From: Gonium pectorale
Taxonomy: Eukaryota; Chlorophyta; Chlorophyceae; Chlamydomonadales; Volvocaceae
Direction: 5' to 3'
Assembly: GCA_001584585.1 (NCBI GenBank)
Contig: LSYV01000033.1
Coordinates: 123,906-187,905 of the forward strand
DNA length: 64,000 nt
The translations under genes were made by a program, and so were the position numbers. Positions 30,801 through 41,700 of this stretch are shown here, in pieces (the stretch's first letter is position 1; every line of letters starts with the position of its first letter). The notes under the pieces were generated by a model. It was not told the DNA's origin. It did not search any database and worked only from the letters and a program-made list of their open reading frames with translations.

Positions 30801-31587
30801 TGGCCTCACCCGCTGTGATGCGCAATGTGCGCTCGCGCAGAGATGCAGGTAAGGGCCGAGGGGCGCAGCATCAACGTCCCTTCGCCACTCGCCGCTGTGG
30901 ACCGGCTGTGCGGGACCCTCGCCGGCCCGCCCTTGTCGCATGTCGCGTATCCCCTCTCGTCGCGCCAACTCGTCCTCCTGTCGGCGCCCCGCAGGTCAAG
31001 CGCATCGTGCGGCACCGCCACCTCCCCACGCCCATCTACAAGGTGAGGCCCGCGCATGGGGGCGGGGCGGGGTGGCCGCCGCCAGGGAGGCCCCAGGGTG
31101 CGGTGGAGGAGGCGGCGGGGCGAGCCCGCGTCCAGCGGAGACCCAGCACACACACACACACACACACACAGTGTCGCAGCCAGTACCCATTCGCGCTTGC
31201 TTTGCAACTGGCTTTGAGCGCGCTGTTTGCATCCTCGATACGGGCCCGCGGACTGTCGGAACGGCCGGCGCCCCGTGCGCCCCGTGCGGCACAGCTGGTC
31301 CGGAGGCCGCACGAGTGCACGGAGTTCAGTACGGTGCAGGCGTGCCGGCACAGCGTGCTGAGAGGATGTCCGGGGCTGCCAAGCCCGCCACGCCCGCTGA
31401 CACACGATCCCGCTGACCACCACGCCACGGTCCCGGCTGCTGCTGCTGCCCTCAGGCCGCCAAGATGCGCCGGGCGGTCCAGGACAGCGACAAGCGCAAG
31501 CTGCAGCGGCGCATCGAGCACTCGGCGCCGGGGTCCATCGTGGTCAAGCCGGAGCGCAAGAAGAAGATCCTCGCGCAGCTGGAGTAA
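27848..31587 (+). CDS. SOF1: WD40 ribosome-biogenesis protein SOF1/DCAF13
   Basis: Predicted nucleolar U3 snoRNP/small-subunit processome protein acting in 18S rRNA maturation. Exons 27848-28477, 29319-29537, 29712-29933, 30525-30623, 30995-31042 and 31456-31587 are all phase 0 and give 449 residues, close to the family norm. The N terminus MKVKVISRSEEEYTRERSSD is typical of SOF1. WD repeats follow (DGDIRIWDI, DATVKLWKV, DRSLALYDLRR, DRSVRIFSV, DDMNVRCWK). The C-terminal SOF domain includes YKHMPDVKRIVRHRHLP, AAKMRRAVQ and a basic tail ending KPERKKKILAQLE. Intron 1 carries a polypurine minisatellite and intron 5 a CA repeat. A 55-base exon-like segment at 30794-30848 is left out because it would shift the frame. 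Confidence 0.95.
28488..28690. repeat. Polypurine minisatellite in SOF1 intron 1
   Basis: About ten imperfect copies of a G/A-only unit near GGGAGGCGGAGGGAGGCA are arranged in tandem on the plus strand. Units alternate between GGAGGCAGG and GGAGAGCAGG forms, suggesting a higher-order period of about 42 bases. Confidence 0.85.
31147..31170. repeat. (CA)n microsatellite in SOF1 intron 5
   Basis: About twelve uninterrupted CA dinucleotides, 105 bases after the donor at 31043. Confidence 0.9.
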
Positions 31588-33534
31588 GCTGAGGGGTAGA
31601 GGCCCAGGGGCCGCGGGCATTGCGGGCGGTCGGACGGCTTGGCAGCGAGGGAGAGCGGGCATGGGCCCGGCCGGGCGGGTTCTGGGCCGGGAGCGCCCAG
31701 CGGACGGTCAAGCGCGGCGCCCAAGAATCGGTTGGATGAAACAGGGCCGTCGGGCCCGGCTGCTCGGAAGCGGGTCGTCTCGGCGGGCAGCTGAGGCGGT
31801 GGGCTGCTACGGATCGGGGGAGGGGGGTCTGAAGGGGCTGTTCGCCGGGCGCTGCTTGGCGGGAGGGGCCTGCAACGGGGCAGCAGCGGGGCGCACGTGA
31901 ATGGCCCGGCTACGCTGGAGGCTGGACCTTGGCGATGCGCAGCCAACGTTGGCGGCTGATGCGCGGTGGAGCTGGGGCTGGCGTCACGGTGGTGGTCAGG
32001 AATGGCAAGGACCAACGACAGCTCTTAGCGCGGATTCACGGAGGCTACGCAGCAACCTGACCAGCAGCTTTGCGCCCACTGTTGTGTACGAATATGTACG
32101 GCTGCATCGGTTCGGAGGATGTACGGTGAGGCGATGTCCCAGGGCCCACCTGGTCATCTACATTCCGCTTGCCCGTGCGGGCGCATGTTTTTTTTGCGGA
32201 GCGGGAGTGCTTGAGTGCGGCTTGCCGTTGGGCTGATGAGGCTGGTGCTCGGCATGCCTGACGCGCTGTGCGGAATGGCGCGTATACCAGGCGAGGGCCT
32301 GTGCTTGGGGTGGTTGAGCCCGCCGTGTGCATTCCCAACACGTGGCTGAAGGTTACAGGATGGCTCGGGCGTTGGTTCGGTGATGGGACGTGCGCTTGGT
32401 CTGGAAGTCTGGCGTGCGTACTACCGCGAGGGAATGAGTTTCGTCGTCCCTTGAACCCAGCACCGTACGTGGGTTGCCACAGGTCCACATAACCCTTGTG
32501 TGACACTGCTCCTGTGGAGGCGAGGGGCTAGGTCCCCGTTACGGGCCATAGAGGGCACCTTATTAACCATGGAGGACACCATGTCTACTACCCAATCCTG
32601 GGGTGAATAAAGATAAGGTTAGTGAATGGCCCCCAGCTGACGTGACTGGAAGTAGGGCTGCACGGAGCATGTGCTTTCTGTACCGACGCCATTGTTGTGA
32701 AATCGGCCTTGGTGGACTCAGAGGCTGGGTAAACCCCACAGGTGGGCCTCCAGGTTAACCGCCTTCCTCATGCAGCTACGCGCCATGTCAGCACACGGAG
32801 CCCTCCCCTATGGGCGCGCTGGGACCAGAGAGGAACAGCAGCAGGGCCTGTGCCCCCCTCGCCCACGGTACTCTAGTTAAATGCATACCCTGCCCACTGT
32901 TGATACGGTGAGAAAATTCTGCAGTTATGTTATCATGACGATTTACGGAGTAGTTTAGGAGGCCACGCGGTGCGTCTTTGTGCAATCGGACACCTTGCCC
33001 GGTGACATGTGCCACTGGGCATTTCCAGTGCGAGCACCCGGTAAGATACGCAGGACGTAAAACAATGAATCCACAACGCGCCGAAAGAAACGTTCTTAAG
33101 CAATGGACACATGAGGAGTGATTTGGTTCGTCGCAGAGAACGCCCGGCGACATTCGAGACCAAAATAGGGTCGCTCACAAGCCGAGTGACACTAACAGTA
33201 CTAGAATAGACTTGGACGTGCTTTACAGCCCCCACATCGACACGCTCTGCTACTCGCGCGCTCGGGGAGGCGTGGGGATGTGCACACAGCTTCTGCATTA
33301 CATTGTATGAACTTCACAAAGCCCGTTCCTCGTGTCTGCGTCAGATGCGTGCACGCGTGCCTTGCGGTACGGATGCGTGTGGACGAGCGGCCACCGGAAA
33401 CGTGAGGCGGCCTTCTATAGCCCGAGGGCTGCACAGGATTTCGCAAGCGAACGAATTGTGAGCGCGACACTGTCTTCTGCTTTCGAGCCGCCTTGCGTCA
33501 AACCCTTGCGCTTTAACGCCGACACCGGGCGACC
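31588..33534. other. Intergenic region SOF1 to AIR synthetase
   Basis: Nearly 2 kb with no exon that shows conserved protein features on either strand. The left part should be the SOF1 3' untranslated region, although I found no TGTAA motif in it. The right part, from about 33300, should hold the AIR synthetase promoter and leader. No tRNA, repeat array or transposon end was seen. Confidence 0.5.
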
Positions 33535-35428
33535 ATGCAGCAGACCGTGCTCCGCGCCTCGTCCAGTGCCGTCACCGGCCGGCCTACCGCTGCGCCAGTG
33601 GTTTCACGCTGCGCCAAGCGCGCTCGCCTTTCGCACTTCCGGCCGACCGCTGCTGCCGTGCTGAACCGCCCTGACAGCGAGGAGGGCCTGACCTACAAGA
33701 AGGCCGGTGTTGACATTGACGCGGGCGATGAGCTGGTGAAGCGCATTCAGAAGCTGAACCCATCTATCGGTGGCTTTGGCGGCATGGTGCCTTTCGGCGA
33801 CTCCTACCTGGTTGCCGGCACCGACGGCGTCGGCACCAAGCTGAAGCTTGCTTTCGACATGGACAAGCACGACACTGTAAGACAATCCTCCACTCGGGGT
33901 TCATATCACTCACGCTGCATGTGTTTTGCACTACCACGCCAAGTGCTGCACCATGACCCCCCAATGACCCCCCAATGACCCCCCTATTTCCTTGGCCCGG
34001 ACACAGGTCGGCATTGACCTGGTGGCCATGAGCGTCAACGACATCATTACCCTTGGCGCCAAGCCGCTGTTTTTCCTCGACTACTACGCCACCGGCTTCC
34101 TGGACGTCGACACCGCTGAGAATGTGATTAAGGGCATCGTTGAGGGCTGCAAGCAGTCCGAGTGCGTGCTGCTGGGCGGCGAGACGGCCGAGATGCCGGG
34201 CTTCTACCAGAAGGGCGAGTACGACCTGGCCGGGTTCGCGGTGGGCGCCGTAAAGAAGGAGAAGCTGATTGACGGCAAGAACATCAAGGCGGGCGATGTG
34301 GTGCTGGGCCTCGCGTCCAGCGGCGTGCACTCGAACGGCTTCTCGCTCGTGCGCAAGGTGGGTCGACGGGGAGGGTGGGAGAGTGGGTGCGGCCGGGCTG
34401 GTCCTACGGGCTGTGGTATTGTGGCGGGGGCTCTGGGGCCTGAGGTAAGCGATGTGCAAGGCGCCTTCTAATAGTTTCACCCGTCAGCGGCCGTCGTGGC
34501 GGGGGCTGGCGAGGATTTTGGGCTCCCGCTGCTGGCTCGCACTGTGATCTCACGCGTTGGCTCGGTTCACCCTCATGATCACCCTTAGGTGCTTGAGGTG
34601 TCGAACACCTCGCTGCACGCCCCCACCCCGTGGGACTCGTCCAAGACCTTTGGCGAGGTGCTGCTGGCGCCCACCATCATCTACGTGCGCAAGGTGCGCA
34701 GGGGGCTGAAGTTGCGGCGCCGGGGGAGGGAAGTCCTGAACAGAACGGGGAGCGGAGGCCTCTTGGGAGGGCGGCCCAGCGCGGCCGGGTGGCACGTGTC
34801 TTCAGCCGAGTGTGGCCGCCCTCTCCTGTTTCGCATGGGCCCGGTGTCCTCCTCGCCCGTCTGTAACCCTGTCCTGGCGGCCTCCTCGCCACCGCAGGTG
34901 CTGGAGCTACACGAGAAGGTGGGCCTGAAGGGCGTGGTGCACATCACGGGCGGCGGCATGCCGGAGAATATCCCGCGCGTCATCCCCGACGGGCTGGGCG
35001 TCAACATCAAGGACGGCTCATGGCCCATGCCCGAGCTGTTCAAGTGGGTCCAGGCCACCGGCAAGGTAAGGGACGTGGGCAGGGGTATGGAGGCTGGGCT
35101 GGGGGGCTGTGTTGAGGCGGGGGCCGCCGGGTGCTATACGGGTGTGGCACAGGGTTCTGGGGCAGGTGGCGTCAGTGGGGCACCGAAACCAGAGCCCATC
35201 GCCCGTGGCTGGACCACGTGTTTGCTCATGTCGGCCCGCAGCTTCACCTTCCCCCCGTGTGCTGATCCCGCGCAGGTGCCCACGGACGACATGCGCCGCA
35301 CATTCAACCTGGGCGTGGGGCTGGTCATGGTGGTGGACCCCGCCCAGGTGGATGCGGTGCGCGAGATTGCGCCGGAGGCGTTCCTGCTAGGCGAGGTGGT
35401 CGCCGGCGACGGCGTCAAGTTCGTCTAA
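33535..35428 (+). CDS. PUR5: Phosphoribosylformylglycinamidine cyclo-ligase (AIR synthetase), chloroplast-type
   Basis: Closes formylglycinamidine ribonucleotide to aminoimidazole ribonucleotide using ATP, the fifth step of purine synthesis. Exons 33535-33876, 34007-34357, 34589-34693, 34898-35065 and 35276-35428 give 372 residues; all introns are phase 0. Residues 1-45 are rich in Ala, Arg, Ser and Thr and look like an organelle transit peptide. The enzyme then starts with [20 protein letters not shown]. Family motifs include [84 protein letters not shown] and [11 protein letters not shown]. The length without the transit peptide matches bacterial PurM. The ATG at 33535 is the first in frame. 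Confidence 0.96.
33950..33988. repeat. 11-bp tandem repeat before AIR synthetase exon 2
   Basis: Three copies of about TGACCCCCCAA stand in the pyrimidine tract just upstream of the acceptor at 34006. Confidence 0.8.
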
Positions 35429-36513
35429 GCGGTTTGGGGACTGGAGCGGGCGGTTGCTGCTGTCGCCGTTGCGTGGGCTTGGTGGCTGTTGGGGCCAGTG
35501 CAGGCTCGCGCCGGGCCAAAGCGCTGGGCGCGCAGCGCTATGCATGCCGGCTCGCATGACAGGTTTACCTGCTTGCCAGTCTTGGCGGTCAGGACACGGT
35601 AGGGGTTTGCGGCGTGGTTGGAGCGCCAAACAAACATCCGGACGGGGAGCGGTCAGTAAGGGGTCGATGAGGAACTGCTGGACGCAGATACGGCACATAG
35701 CCGTAGGTTTCTTTTGCTCCCGGCCGCTGCAGGCCGTCCCTGGTCCGCATTACGAGTGCACCTGAGTAGGGTGTAGCGCAGTGTCGTGGGCCACGTGCCC
35801 ACGGTTGCCCTCGGGAGGGTTTGCCAGTTGAAGGGCGGCGCTGGGTAGGGGTAGGAATGCGCGCCGCGTCGCGTCGGCGGCGCTGTGATGATGCAATTAT
35901 TTTCTGTCGTGAACTGAATGGGCCGCCTGACGCGTCAAAGTTTCATTCTTGTGGTGGCGAACGACACGTGTATCGTGCCGCTGTTTGGGTCAGGGCCAAG
36001 ACCTGCGGAGTTTGTCCACAGGGACTTGTCCACAGGCGACGCTCCCGCATGCTTATGACGCGTGTTTTCGCTGCCGGTGTCGTTTGGTCGCTGTTACTCC
36101 TTGCGTTGGGTGAAGTCCTTCCGGGAATGCCGGGAGTGGCAACACCATCCCGTCGGTCGGGCACTCACCTCGCGTGTCCGTGGGGTGTATCCCGCTAGTG
36201 TGTGAGGAAGGCGAGGTAACACATGTGCACCTTTCTGGCGACTGGCTTGGTGCTGGTGTCGTGGACCGACCGTGCGTATGTGCGCGTGAGTTTGGACATT
36301 GACCAACAACGCTACTAGGGCGGAGCGGGAATATAGTACGGCAACGATGGCCGCGTATCTGCAAGCGTACGACTGGCTTTAGCTGGATCACTCCGGCAGT
36401 ACATAGTTTGGCACTCTGCCGGTGCTGCATCGCACACAAGAAAGCGTTATGCAAGGCACCCTTTCGCTTCAACCGGCCTTCATTCGGCTGGCATCCTTGT
36501 TCTGCACGCCCAT

Positions 36514-36518
36514 TGTAA
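36514..36518 (+). terminator. Candidate poly(A) signal (TGTAA) of AIR synthetase
   Basis: This is the first plus-strand TGTAA I see after the AIR synthetase stop, about 1.1 kb downstream. It implies a long 3' untranslated region, so the assignment is tentative. Confidence 0.35.
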
Positions 36519-37049
36519 CAATGAGGCACGTGCGCTCGCTACACCGCACCTGCAAGGCCTGTGCCCTCCATTGAGTAAGGAAGAAAGAATCCGAATGTTA
36601 CAGGACCACTGGGGTACGGACCCTTCCGGTCCGAAAGCTGTGTGACCACAAGTATCTGATGTGGGTACAGACAGACAGACTTCGTTGCAGTACCCCCGAC
36701 GCTGGGAGACCCGGCCTGCCACCGGGAAAGTACTGCGAAAGTAATTGGGTACATCGCCGTCATCGCGGTAACAGAGTCTGCGAGACCAGCGGATGCTGTG
36801 AGCGGGCTTGCAAGGGGAATGTCGGAAAGGGGCGGGGAGAGGTAGCCACAAGGCAAAGGCAGGCATGGGAGCTCAATACCCGCTAGTAGCGGCTTGCAGC
36901 ACGGGCACGCAACAAAGTAAGTCCCGCTCCTCCTTTTTGACCCCAGCCCTTTTCAGTCTTCCAGTGCTTAAATTGCAAAGCGGGCATGTCACTTCACTTC
37001 GATGTACAGCGTGTGCCGGTGGGCTGGGCAGCGTGTGTACATGCAATAC

Positions 37050-37054
37050 TTACA
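37050..37054 (-). terminator. Candidate poly(A) signal (TGTAA) of GWD1
   Basis: TTACA on the plus strand (TGTAA on minus), about 1.7 kb past the GWD1 stop. No nearer copy was found, but the distance is large, so this is tentative. Confidence 0.3.
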
Positions 37055-38736
37055 TGCTGTAGGGTGGCCTGGGCTGTACGATAGCTGGGCATCGCAGCGG
37101 CCGCACCGCATGAAGCAGCAGTGAGCAGGCAGTTGCTCGCGCATTCATGCGCCCGACAAGCGGCACATCGACAGCAAAGCGCCAAGCATATGGCCATCAC
37201 GCAGTACGTATCAATAATCCCACTAACAGGACAAGGTCACAGACAAACGCCGCCGCCCACCGCTCAAGCATCTTCCAAGCACTGCCTCAAGGGGAGAGAC
37301 GGCGGCGCGTTAGGAGCATAGCAAGTCCTCTCGCAGCGCACACCGGTCCATTGGGTACTGCATGCTATTAGGGTTCGTAGTAAGGACGACAAAGAAGGCG
37401 AAATGCATTGCGTTACGTGCGTGTTATGCCACCACAAAACAAACCACACTCCGATAAGAATTCGGCCTCAAAACCACGCGGGGCAGCGGCCCGCCGCGAC
37501 AGACGGTTTCACTTTCTTCGCATCCTCTTCTCGACAAAACAACACGCGTTGCGGGCCGAGGTGCAAGACGTCCGACCCCATGCTCCTGATGCTCAGCTGT
37601 ACACACGAACAATAGCACACCGTAGTGCTGGTTGGGGGGCTTCCGGGGACACACCCATGGGCGGATCGACGACATACCGCCTCGCTACCCTCGCGCCTCG
37701 TGTAAAAGAGCTACAGAGAAGCGCCCCCTGTAGGGAGCGCGCAACCCACCCTCCCCTCAGTTCCCTCAAATCGTCCACTCGTAGCCAGAATGGAAGCCAG
37801 CACAAATGCACAACAGCACTGGAGACGACAAGTAAGTGGGTAATCTCGGCGTCACGGCCACTCCCCTCGAGACCACTGACAACTGACGAAGGCCCGTTTC
37901 ACAACAGGCAGGCGCATGCAGCAACAGTGCAAGCGCTGACTGCACCGGCTTGGACGCCCGGAGAACCTACTCCTGATACGTGCCATGCAAGGCAAGGCGC
38001 TGCCCCCACACGACAGCCAGCGCCGTCTCCGGCCCTACAGCAGGACGCCCGGAGAACCTGCTCCACACACTGCCTCAGCCTCGCCACAGTCGCTGCTCTC
38101 TGGGCCACCGCAGTCGGAGCACCTCCATTGTCACAGCTCCCAGCCCATTCCCGTCCCTCCCTCGAGTAAGACTTGGCGCACACCCAGTGCCGCACACGCC
38201 TTGGTCGCCGTGAGTGCAGCCCTCGCTCGCAATGTACGGCGGTAAGCCCGGGGTCAACGACTAACGCCCGCCGCGCATGCAGCGCAGTGCCTGTACGACC
38301 CAATGCCCGCGGAGGGCGCAAGAATGACGTTTATTGACAGCGCCTAGACGACCGCCCTGGTGGTAACCTTGACCGGGACGCAAACCCGCTCTCTGCGCAC
38401 TGCTGCTACGACGACACCCGACGAACAGGACATAACTCACATATTACCCGCGGCCGACACTAGTGGGTGCAAAGACACACGCTGCACACAGCACACCCGC
38501 GCACGCAAGGCGCATGACCGCCGCGCTCTCGCCGTCAGCTCCCTCCTGTCCACAATTTCGTTTGCAGCAAACAGTAGTGTGTGCGCATTCGGCACGCGGC
38601 GCTGCACGCCGTGATGGAGATATAGGGACCCCACGACAGGCAACATCCATAGTGCGCAGGGCACACGAGGGCGCTCGGCGGCCGCTGCAGGCGGGCGCCA
38701 CTCGTGCCGCTGGTATGCGGCTGACGGCACACCTGC

Positions 38737-41700
38737 TTAGACCTGCGGCCGCGTCTGCACGACGGTGATGCTGCCATCGGGCGCCACCACTCCCTCGACG
38801 TCCTGCGAACGTTGTGGGTGGGCAGCATCCTCAGTGAGCGGGCGGAAGGTGAGAGGGGGCGTGGAACGGGCACACCATGGAAAAGAGAGCCGTTACTCTG
38901 GTGAGACACCATGCGCTTGCAGCCCGGCCCCTCCCAGGGAAAGAGCTGCCAAAGCCCATACTCTCCCAACTGCCGTCAGCTCTCCCACCCCTGGCCTCCA
39001 CCCTTCCTCACCTGCGCGCTGCCGAGCGCCTTCTCCATATCGGCCCCCAGGCGGCAGATGCGGGACAGCAGGTCGCGCCTGCGCACACGGGGCGTTGCAT
39101 GAGCGTTTGTAAGCTTCGATCACACAGCCGATACAGTCGTTCAATTTCAACTCAGCCGATACTACCACCCAAGACCGCAAGACCACGTCCTTGGGCCTGC
39201 AGCACAAAGAACTGCAAGTACATACGACAGCAAACACACACCTGAAGCCGGGGTCCTGCACCAGGCGGTCCTCCATGTAGTCAATTTTGGTGAGGTTCGA
39301 GGGGTCCATCGTGATGCTGTCGTACAGGCCGGCACCTGTACGGCACGAGTGCGGGGCCATACGATGTCGGGCCGTAACGCCTCCAGTGGAGATGCAGGCA
39401 TGCGTCGCCGCATCAGCTCTCTGCGGACTGCCATCCCGGGGCGGCTCCCCAGCGGGACGACATCGCGCACAACGGGACGGCCACCAGACATGACAGCACA
39501 CCTCCAGCCTGAGACATATGGATCCTCCCGGAGCTTAAGACCCCTCCACAACACTGGGGTGGAGGCTGCAAGCTGCCCCGGCCTGCCCTTTCATACCGCT
39601 TTCCAGGGGGGTGGGCGGCCATCCCCCGGGCATCCCCGTTCTCGCCCACCCAGACCCCCGCACCACGCAGACCACGCCATCCCGCACCCGACCCCCGACC
39701 CGCACCTACCCGCGTAGCCCTCCAGGTCCTCTCCGTTCGAGTCGGAGCGGAAGATGAGCGTGTCGCGCACGTACATGGCCTCGCTCTTGGAGGCGTAGCA
39801 CAGCACCTCGGGTGCGTCCAGCGCGTCCTTGGTCGCCTTGAACGCCACCGCGCTGCCGGGCACCATGCCGCTCACCAGCGACTCGCCTGCGATCAACGGG
39901 GGCGCCGGCATTCCAAGGGCGGTCAGAGCTCCAAGTGCCATGCTCCGGGTCAGTGAAACGAGGTAGCAGACGGGGCGCAAGACAAGGAGGACGCAAAGGC
40001 GGCCGAGCCGCTGCTCCATACATCGCTGCACACCGCCCCCGGACCCCCGCGCTCACCCAGCCCCTTGACCAGCTCGCAGAACACCTCGCGCTCATCGTTG
40101 TTGGAGGGGTTACGCGTGTGAATTACAAAGGCGTACTGGGCCGGCACCACGCGCTGCACCAGCACCGCCATACGCACAGAGTCAAAGTCCAGCCCGGCCT
40201 TGCGCAGCGAGTAGTAGGCGCGGTCGTTGTACTTGGACGCCCACACGCCGCGCAGCGCCTCGAGCGCCAGAGCCCAGCGCTCCTCGTTCTCGGGGGGAGG
40301 GATGCCTGAAAGTTGAAATCGTTGGCATTAGCAAAGGGCTTAGGGGCCCGCATCCCGCAAAGTCGCCTTGGTGCTGCACTGCAAGTTGACTCGTGAAGGA
40401 GTCCAATCCCTTTTCCTTAAGGATGCCACTGCCTCAGGCACAGGCCGCCCCACCCTCCTGCCTCCGTCCAGGCCAGACAGCATGCACTCCTGTGTGCCCA
40501 GAAGTGCTTCCGCTACTGATTCCTAAACGCACCTGCGGTCCGCATGGCGGTCTCCAGCTCATCGCGGACCTGGCGCGGGATGACGACCTTCATCGCCAGC
40601 TCGCGGCACTGCGCCAGCAGCTGCGCCGGGCTGGCGGACGCCAGGCTGTCGGTCGACGCGCCGTCGCCCTTGCCGCCGCCCATCCCCACCAGCGAGCCCA
40701 GGCCCGACAACAGGCCGCCCACCACGCCGTTGCCGTTGCTGCTGGCCTGTGACCGGTGCCCCCCGACGAGGGCAACGCGGCGCGCCAGCTCCTGCTTGAG
40801 CGCCTTGTTCTCGGGCAGCTCCAGCGCCTGGGGAGGCGCGTGGTGATGGGTGGGTGTATGGATAGATGGGAAAGACAGCTGTGTGGGGTGCCTGTGTGAC
40901 GAGGATCACATTCGAATGTGATGCAGGCGGGCACATACGTATGATGGCACCAGCCCTTTCTAGCGCTCCGACCCCGCTCCGTCCAGGCTGCCTGATATAC
41001 AGCTCGGCTCGGCCCCCCATGCAGCAATATCGACTGCATCCTCGTGGCACGAAACTCACGCCGCACCCACCTGCTCGAAGCAGCCGAAAGGCAGCGTTAC
41101 AGAGCTGGGGAGGCGGATGTTGGAGGGCAGGCGGCCGCGCAGGTTGGCCAGGTTCTTGGACTTGGCGCCCACCACTCCGTCGCGATACTCGTCCATGCCC
41201 ACCACCCAGCGGCCAGACCACTGCGGAACCTCGATCTTGAGGCCTGCAGGCACGCATGTTGCAAGGAACACCGAAACGTGCGTTATGGCATGCAAGATAC
41301 CCTTCAAAGCAATCCCTGCAGAGCAGCGATCGTCGTCAGTAAGCGGGATAGGGTCGGCTCGCCGACAACGTTACTACCATCGATACGGTGCCACACCGAC
41401 ACCCACGAACGCTACAGACCCCACACCATCGGGCGCCGGCCCCCGTAACCCTCCCCTGCCCTTACCCTTGGTGGGCTTGGCCGCCGCGTGCGCCCCGTCC
41501 GCGCCGTCGCCCTCGTGCCCGGCGGCGGGAGGCTGCGTCTCGGACCAGGTGACGGCACCGCTGGCGGAGGGAGTGATGTGCAGCCAGCGGCCCTTGACCT
41601 GCAGGAGGTAAGGGTGGGTCAGGGTAAGGATGAGTCTCGGATGAACTTAGGTGCACTGGGGACATGGCCGCGTGCTCCATAGAATTCAGCATGTATGTAC

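Larger units (their letters stand above)
35429..38736. other. Intergenic region between convergent AIR synthetase and GWD1
   Basis: A 3.3-kb stretch holding two 3' ends. Candidate poly(A) motifs are noted separately. Open frames on both strands lack recognisable domains or splice-consistent exon chains. The segment 37951-38065 contains a repeated GACGCCCGGAGAACCT motif about 90 bases apart. I cannot support any gene here. Confidence 0.5.

Noticed and set aside
35884..35917. Box C/D snoRNA-like pattern (GTGATGA ... CTGA)
   Set aside because: Box spacing is only about 20 bases, there is no internal C'/D' pair or terminal stem, and such motifs occur by chance.
36659..37062. Possible small gene upstream of the GWD1 3' end
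   Set aside because: Only short frames on both strands, with no domain, no plausible promoter and no intron chain.
37408..38169. Long plus-strand open frame between AIR synthetase and GWD1
   Set aside because: No conserved motif, no splice-consistent partners, low-complexity composition; probably non-coding.
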